Shown piece by piece: positions 43,701-52,700 of a stretch of DNA of 64,000 bases. How positions within the stretch are numbered: position 1 is the stretch's first letter; every line of letters starts with the position of its first letter. The stretch spans positions 1,991,501 through 2,055,500 of the forward strand of contig BSDZ01000016.1 in NCBI GenBank assembly GCA_030268105.1, in the 5' to 3' direction. The DNA comes from Volvox africanus. Taxonomy: Eukaryota; Chlorophyta; Chlorophyceae; Chlamydomonadales; Volvocaceae. A model generated the notes under the pieces. It saw only the letters and a program-made list of their open reading frames with translations. It did not search any database and was not told the origin of the DNA. A program made the translations under genes and the position numbers.

Positions 43701-46700
43701 CAGCGTGTTCAGTTTGGGACGGGCCAGTTTTTCAGGATTCCGTCGGGCAAGTAACCTTTATTCAGCTCCCAAGGCGAACTGAATCAAATCCTTACAGGAC
43801 TCCAAGGTTTCATCGGACAGGTCAGTTGCACAGTCCCCACTGAGGTCAGATGAAAGGCCTTGCTGAAACCAAAACACACGCTATCAGACAGGTCCGCAAT
43901 GGGCGCGATAAGAGCCTCAAAGCGGCTCTGATAGGTGGAGACAGTTTCTCCATGCGGTATTTGCTGGTGTTCAACTTGAGGCGTGCTTTAGTGTCACGTG
44001 ACTGGACCTGGGGTGCAAAACGGACAAGAAGTGCTTCTAGCAGTTCCTCAGATGTATAGGAATCCCTTGTATTAGTCCAATTAATCATACAATATCCTTG
44101 CCACGCCCTGAAAGGCATTGGCAAGGATAAGACAGTGCGTAGAGTCATGGTGACCCCCACGAACTGTGGCAAAGTAATTCCTAACATTTCGGACAAAAGC
44201 CCGTGTAAGAGGCGCAGCAACTCGTCCTAAATTGGAAAGCTAGAGAGATGTTTAGCTCAGGCACCGAAATCGCTATTTTTATCACCTCGTCCTCACGTCC
44301 AGTATGAGGGGGCACAGGTTGCCCAGAAGAGGTGCCTGCAGCAAGCAGCACCAATCGTTGCAGCAGCAGTGGGAGCCATCCCAGGAATATCAACTGCACC
44401 AGGTGTCAAATGGTTTGACACTACGGTAGGGCCATGAACATAAAAAGGGGATGGGGCATAAATAGGTGATGTAGGTGCCTCAGGGGATGCTGTGCTGCCT
44501 TGCCTGGGAATAGGTGGGGGCTGGTTCTGAAGGTTGGTACCACCTGCCACAGCAGCATTGGGTGTCTGTGTCAACCTAGAGAAACATTCCCGCCTATTTG
44601 CTTGGCTAGCATTTGCAGCAATCCGGTCAACAAACTGAAGTGTGTTGGCAACAAGAGCCGAAACAGCATTCACTAAACTCGAGGCTTGCATATTGTATGC
44701 CTGAAAGCCTAACAGATCGAACGGCGAGTTGCTGTCCTGGCGGAAGGCAAAGCAAAGGCGAGGACCAGGGCCTACAAAATGCTTATACGCCTTCGATGAA
44801 CTTCAAAATTTTTGAAGTCCGTAAGTGAAATTCTTGAAGAACAGATTGGAGTCAATGGGTTTGGCTTGATGAAACGGTGGTAGCCGCAGTTAAAATGGCG
44901 GCTCCCAACTCCTCGGGCAATGTCTCCATGTCCAGAGGGATGTCAGCCGGGGGAAGGTCGTGGTCGTGGTCGTGGTCAAGGTTCCTGGTCGATGTCCATG
45001 TTTAAAAGGGTAGCTTGAGCGGCTTGAGCGGTTACCACAGGAAGACTTGAGAAGGCTTGAAAGGATTTCAGTGGAAGACTTGAGGGGAGGAACAGTCTCG
45101 ATACCAGCTTGTTGTATATGGTACCCAAAGAAGGGTGGTATCAAAAGATACCGGTTGTGGTGCCAGAACCCTATTAAGTAGAATCGCCGACCAGGTCGTA
45201 CTTGAGAGGCCATAAGTGTGACGTTCAGAAGTCACCACTACAACCGGGGGATCAGTGAACCAGGAACCAGGTGTTCCACCATTTAACATTCAGGCGTTGC
45301 ATGGCCCAGTCCATACAGGTCGTGGACTAACCGACAGGTTAGGATGATTCGGGAAGGTGGTTAGTAACGTCGACGGTGCTGAATCCAGAAATTGAATAAA
45401 GGATTGGAACACGTAACGGTTAAACTGATAATTATTTCAATTGTAATTATTGATGATAAATGGATTATTATTATCTCTTAATGATTTACAGGAAAGCATT
45501 AAGGATACAATGTTGTATCCTTCCTTCTTCAACCATGCATTAGATCTGCATGTCTGGATGTTAGCTAGTGCGCACCAAGCTTATGAACAGCAAGGCGATC
45601 CAATGCGAGCAAAGTGACAGCGGAAGACTCAAGAATAAGGAAAGATCCAACTTACAATAGTCTTCGTTTACAAATCAGTAGATGGCTGTCAGACCCCGCG
45701 GGCAATGTTCATCATTCGGCTGCAAATGAGATGCTAGAATAGCTCAGGCCGAATATAAATGAGTATATCGTATGTATGCGAATTATATAGAGTTAAGTAC
45801 AAGGGTACTTAGTCCAAAGTAGCGTCGAGCCGACTTCGGTATCTAGGCGGCCATCCTCGCACCTATCACGTCGCGATACCGATGCACAGTACAGGTCTCA
45901 CTGGATTCCGATCTCAAGTGTGAGTACCTTCTTAGCACTGTTCTAAATATCGTGTCATCCGTGATATTAATGGATGCAACGCATGCAACATGCGAAGGTC
46001 CGAATATCGATATTCGGTTGCCGACCCAACCATCGCGATCGTCGCATTCTCGCATACGCGTATGGTTTATGACGTAAATGAGATAATAATATTTAAAGTA
46101 TTATTATGTGATATAAAATGCCAATGGATAGATCACGCATTACTTTATCAGCCTCGAGTCAAACATGTTGACCGACAGCGCGATATTGTAGATGATCATG
46201 CGACATGCCTGATTAGCTAGATATACTCGAGTATATAATGCTAATATAGTTATATCATGCTTCATAATGCTCGAATGTATTGCGGCCTATTTCGGTGCAA
46301 ACGGTGATCAAACCGGCGTACAACAACTATCCCCCCTCCTGTATGCAGTGTCCTTGCTGCATCAGACAGCATCGACTGCAGAGATCATTGGGTCTGCTTG
46401 GCACGTAGGCGAGCTTCCTCCAATAGGGGCTTCATTTCCAGCGAGAAGTTACGCATCAGCTCCCCATTATGCTCGCTAGGATAGCCAGTCCATTTGACCA
46501 GATACTCGTGCACCTTCTGCTTTCGTCATTGTCGACCTATATGACGAACTCGATAATCCAGTACTCGTTCAACATCATACAATTTTTGTTTGCCTGCGAT
46601 CCAGGTCTCGGGACTGGGATCCATTACTGCAGGGGTATCGATGTCGTTTGTAATGGGCGTCGTGCCGCGATAAGGGCGGATGAAGGAGATATGAAATGTG

Positions 46701-49700
46701 GGATGGATGTTCATGTCAGAGGTTAGGGATAGCTCCACAGCTACATTCCCTACCATGCAAACAACGGGATATGGACCAATCCAGCGAGGTAGTAATTTAC
46801 GGAACCGTTGGCGAGCGAATGCAAGTTCTTAGTGCTCAATAATACAATTTGTCCCACCGAAAATGTTAGGTCTCGTTTGGATTTATTATAATAGTCCGTC
46901 GTCCGTTGTTGTGCCGCATCCAAACATGCCTTCGCGTCTGTCATGCGGGATAGAAACAACTTGGCAAAGATTTTAGCCGCAGGGATATTTATTTCCAATT
47001 CTCGCCACACGGGTAGTGCAGGATGGAATCCATAATTCAGAAAGAAAGGGCTTTGACCTGTAGAGCAATAACAGCATTGTTAAGCGCAAATCCTGCCGAA
47101 GTCAGAAATGTATCCCATACAGAGGGTGTGCGTCCCGCAAAATTCCTCAACATGTTGCCCAGCGTGCGATTTTTGCGTTCAGTTCACCCATCGGATTGTG
47201 GATGATATGCTGTGCTCAAATGAACGCGCATACCGACGAGTTGACATAGCGCTTCCCAAAACTTAGACATGAATGACTGCCGCGATCGGATATCACATTT
47301 TTAGGAACGCCATCCAATCGTACCACGTTATCGAAAAATAATCGTGCTGTTTGTTCAGTGGTGCAAGACGAGGTGCAGGGGGCTAAGTGAACCATCTTGG
47401 TCAAGTGATCGACCATAACAAACACTGAGTCGTATCCCCCCTCAGTTTTGGGCAGCGCGACTACGAAATCCATTGAAACACTTTCCCAAGGGGCATCTGG
47501 AATAGGTAAAGGTTGTAATAAACCCTGGCCCTTACCGGATAGTGCTTTATTGCGCTGGCATAAACTGCACCTTTGCACGAAGTTTTCTGCATCCTTCACC
47601 ATGCGCGGCCACCAGAACGAGCGTCATACAAGCTCTGCCAGTCGTGTACTTCCAGGATGTCCTGCTAACAGGTCCTCATGGAACCGCGCAAGAATATCGT
47701 AGCGCAAAGCGTCGTCGTACCAAACGACGATTTGTGTGATCGAGCCATCCTTTCGTTGCCACAAATCGTTGCGCTTATGTAAATATTCCACATTACTTGG
47801 TAAAGCAAACCATGGATCGGCCTGATATGCCATCTTGAGTCGTTGCGTGAGATCCGCTGCTATCGGCACCTCCTGACTGCGCGAACGAGTAACCGGTGCT
47901 GCCAGAATCGCAGCATGCAATGATGGATGTCGACTGAGGGCGTCAGCAATATTAATTCTGCCGGCGATATACTCCCACGTACAGTCGAAATGAGATAGAT
48001 ATTCTATCCACCGGGCTTGTCGTCGGTTAAGCGTGGGGACACTCTGCAAGAATGTCAGCGGTTTGTGATCGGTCTTCAGCATAAAAGGGTGGCCTTCGAG
48101 ATAACAGTGCCACTCCTTCAAAGCATGTAGAGCTGCCAACAGCTCCTGCTCTCCGGTTGTATATTGGGTCTCCGCACCCGAGAACTTTAAACTCGTGAAG
48201 GCGATTGGTCGTCCTTCCTGCAACAATACAGCGCCGCTTCCATGCAAGGAAGCATCCGATACAACTTCAACACGGAATGGCAACGAGTAATCAGGGAAAG
48301 AGAGGGTAACGTCGTCAGCGACGATTCGCTTGAGCTCTTTGAATGCCCACTGACACGCGGGTGTCCAGGCTTCGAGGGAAGCGAAACCTCCTTTCTTCGT
48401 CAAATTCGTAAGCGGGGCCACAATAATGGAGTAATTTTTGATAAACTTACGGAAGTAGTTGGTCAAACCCAAAAACTGGTGTAGTTCGGTGAGGTTCTGA
48501 GGCGCGGGCCACTCACGAACCACAGCTACTTTCCGTGGGTCCATCCTTATTCCAGTGGCCGACACGATGTGGCCCAAATATTCCACTTGAGGCTGCGCCC
48601 AAAAACACTTGGCGCGTTTAGCAAACAATTGCTCCCGCTTCATCACCTCAAGCACGAGCTCGAGATGCTTCAGATGCTCCTCGCGCGCCTTGGAATATAT
48701 TAAAATATCATCCAAATAACAAACGACGAACCTGTCGATATACGGTCTGAACATGCGATCCATCACTGCTTGAAATGTGGCGGGCGCATTAGTAAGTCCA
48801 AACGACAAGACCGTGTACTCAAAGTGACCAAAGGGGGTCTGGAAAGCGGTTTTCGGAATATCAGAGGCAGCAATGTGTATCTGATTATACCCTTGTTGAA
48901 GGTCAATCGAGGAAAAACAAGCTGAGCCTTTCAGCTTACCGAGCAGGTCGTCGACACGTGGCAAAGGGTAGCGATTTTCATTCGTAGTCGCATTCAAGCC
49001 CCAACAATCAATGCACATACGCAACGTCCCATCCTTCTTACCGACAAACAATATCGTTGCAGAATATGGTGATGTGCTGGGCCGAACCATACCCTTTGCG
49101 AGCAGATCCCTCACTTGCCGTTTCGTCCGCTCAACTTTAACGGGCTTAACCTGTGCATAGGTTGTGAAACGGGTTGTGCTCGGGCACAAGAGGGATCAGA
49201 TGGTCAGCAGGTAACATAGGTGGGAGCCCTGGGATGTTGCCAAAGACATCAGCATATTTATGCAGGAGGGCTTCGACCTCAAGATCCTTCACGGTGGACT
49301 GCGCGGTGGTAGCATTCGATTGCACCCGTGGCCTCACAAGCAACACATGGGCGGCTTTCCGTATCATCCGATCGGTTTCTTTGCGCCCAATTAGCTTGGG
49401 TTCTTGATTTCCGCTGACGATCGCCGCCAAATCGAAATTAACCTCAGGCTCCGCAACAGTTCCGCCCTCCTCTGGTGTGACATCTTGGTACGACAGATAA
49501 GGTACCTTAGGTGATAGGTTCCCTTTTGCACAATGGCCAATTGTGCTGGACTCCATATGGATGCGCGCGCGGTACTGTTGTAATGTCGCGGCACCCAATG
49601 TCCATGTAGTGCTGTCTCTGAGAGACCTTGTTGCACTCATTGGGCCCTAACACACAAAGGGTCTCACGTCGACTAAGGGTGATCCTGCCCACGATGGGAT

Positions 49701-52700
49701 GCTTACCCTCATCAACGAGGGTAACCTGTCACAATCAGACGACTGTGGGGTCAACCCCAACACATTCACCTCCTTTGCTGAGATGAAGTCGTCACTGGCA
49801 CTAGTATCCTCAAGTGCCTTCATCATTCGACCAGCGAGGCCGACTTCAATAACGGAAACACAATAACCTGTCAGAGTCGACTCCACAGATAATAAAAGTG
49901 ATTCCAGGGCGGGCTCAAAATTAACAAAACCCGCTACAGGGGCTTCATACCAGACATCAAAGGCATAGGACAATTCTGGCAACAGAACTGCGGATCCCGC
50001 CACGTTCACATCATCAATCAATACAGTGCCTGACTTGAATCAGAGGACACGTTGCATACTGTTTAACAAAGCGGTAGCCCTACGCTGGCTGTGAAATGGT
50101 AGCAACAAACATGCGGGAGTGTCCAGACATTGATGTCTACATCTCCTGTACCTGACCAACTGTTCGAACGGCTCACTTTGAGATGAGGGGATGAATAAAA
50201 CGACATGTTCTCAAGGACTAAAAGCAACGATGCTTCACAGTTGGACGTACGAATGACCACCGACCATGCATTTGTTCAGCTTTCCCGGATGGAGTCAACT
50301 CCGCATCAATCCAGGCATCCCCCTACTTTGACCGTGGGGCCAAAGGCGGCAACAATCGCAATCCATCATGAGATAACCCACCGCACATCGCCAACAGAGA
50401 GTGATCTCCTTCCAACGCACAAGCTTGGATTGCATGCACTCCTATTTTGTCAGTCATGAGTCCTGCGTTTGCATGGCAGTCACATGAGGCACAAATCTCA
50501 AAGCATTCTGTCTAGCTGGAATAGGCATCTCAGCTCTTAGGACAATGGGCATCACAAGAGCCTCAAAATGTGATTAATAGGCAGTTACAGTTTCATTCGG
50601 AAACATTAAAAATGAGCCAAAGGCTAACATACAGTGTGCCTCAATATCACGTGACTGAGCTTCTGGGGTAAAGCGTGCAAGCAGGGTGACAGTCAACTCA
50701 TCAAACATGAAGTTTTCCCATGCAGTGATCCCTTGATCATACCATGTCTTTGCTATACCCTCGAGGGTATTCCCAACAAAGAGACACCTCACCTCATCAT
50801 GTTCACCGCCACGGACCAACTGCAGGTACTTCCAAATATCACGTAGATAGAAACGAGTTGCATTCACAATGTCACGTCCAACATTCATATCATGCAGGAT
50901 AAATAATTTCGGTGCTGTGATAGTAAACCTCTTCACCTCATTACCGTTGGCGCGGTCTTGCATTTGAGGCGATAGCAAACCCCGTTGATCCGCAATTTCC
51001 ATCTGTAACCGTCAGGGCTGCCAAGTGTGGCGTAGTAAGATGGATAGGTGCCTGAAACACAAGGGGATCTTGAGCAGCAATTGTGTCAATAGTCTCAGGA
51101 TCCCTATCAAACATTCTAGGAACGGTACCCAGCTCAGGTTGACATGCCAAGCCTACAAACGACGGGTCGTCATGTCCCGCCATCATGGAACACTGACCAA
51201 TATATTCAAATTGCGTGACAATAAACGATGCATATAATTTTTAAGCAAGTGTGCAAGCGATTCACACGAATCTAGCACAAGAGCACCAGCAATTCGGTCA
51301 GCAAACCCACAATACTCTTGCAGACTTCGAGTAGATATGGCAGATACGTATTCAGTTGGTCCCTGTTGTCTGTGCGATCAAAGCCTCCAGCTGATTAGAA
51401 CGCAAGTTGTAACCAGGTGCTATCGCAAGCGGTGCCGGACTACTAGTTTCACCTGCAACTCAGAGCAAAGGCTCACGCCACAATTCCAGTAAACCACAAA
51501 GGTATAAAAGCAACCACAATTTGGAAGCAACATTATCTAATACAGCGTGGACAAGTTCTTTGGCGATAATGTCTAGTAGGCTACGTCGCCCATTGTCGAC
51601 AATTGTCCAAAAAAGAACATACTTCCGATCGAGCATCATTAGGCAGTCAGGCAACGAACCTGGTCTCGATACCAAATTTGTTGTATCCTTCCTTCTTCAA
51701 CCATGCATTAGATCTGCACGTCTGGATGTTAGCTAGTGCGCACCAAGCTTATGAACAGCAAGGCGATCCAATGCGAGCAAAGTGACAGCGGAAGACTCAA
51801 GAATAAGGAAAGATCCAACTTACAATAGTCTTCGTTTACAAATCAGTAGATGGCCGTCAGACCCCGCGGGCAATGTTCATCATTCGGCTGCAAATAAGAT
51901 GCTAGAATAGCTCAGGCCGAATATAAATGAGTATATCGTATGTATGCGAATTATATAGAGTTAAGTACAAGGGTACTTAGTCCAAAGTAGCGTCGAGCCG
52001 ACTTCGGTATCTAGGCGGCCATCCTCGCACCTATCACATCGTGATACCGATGCGCAGTACAGGTCTCACTGGATTCCGATCTCAAGTGTGAGTACCTTCT
52101 TAGCACTGTCCTAAATATCGTGTCATCCGTGATATTAATGGATGCAACGCATGCAACATGCGAAGGTCCGAATATCGATATTCAGTTGCCGACCCAACCA
52201 TCACAATCGTTGCATTCTCGCATACGCGTATGGTTTATGACGTAAATGAGATAATAATATTTAAAGTATTATTATGTGATATAAAATGCCAATGGATAGA
52301 TCACGCATTACTTTATCAGCCTCGAGTCAAACATGTTGACTGACAGCGCGATATCATAGATGATAATGCGACATGCCTGATTAGCTAGATATACTCGAGT
52401 ATATAATGCTAATATAGTTATATCATGCTTCATAATGCTCGAATGTATTGCGGCCTATTTCGGTGCAAACGGTGATCGAACCGGCGTACAACATACAACA
52501 GATGTAAAGTAGTTTATACTCATTTGGACTGTACCTAGGATATGAGGTACATAAAAGGACTAGATATTCACAGATGAACGAAGCAGCCTTTTTTTGCAAC
52601 GAGCTGTTTGTTCAAAACATTGACAACTAATGGCACACACGCACAGGAGCAAGGCCTTCATTTGCAAGAAAGGACTTGGTTTGCAGGAGGGGTGGTTTAT

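Larger units (their letters stand above)
45511..52493 (-). mobile_element. Ty3/gypsy chromovirus, family A, structurally complete but decayed (7.0 kb)
   Basis: Both LTRs are 815 bp (45511-46325 and 51679-52493) and look almost identical, with a perfect target duplication TACAA (45506-45510, 52494-52498). Order on the minus strand: LTR, primer site, gag, pol, hairpin, polypurine tract, LTR. The coding regions carry many stops and frameshifts and a large gag deletion, although the LTRs are similar. That mismatch suggests it was mobilised in trans as a defective copy. Confidence 0.93.
38659..52500 (-). mobile_element. Ty3/gypsy chromovirus, family C, in intron 6 and itself split by an A element
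   Basis: Minus-strand element with LTRs of about 410 bp (38659-39068 and 45110-45510 plus 52499-52500). Near-perfect target duplication GATGC (38654-38658) and GATGT (52501-52505). The A element at 45511-52493 sits two bases from the end of its 5' LTR. Gag and pol are related to families A and B but much diverged, and are broken by several frameshifts, an RNase H deletion and an AT-rich insertion. Confidence 0.88.
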
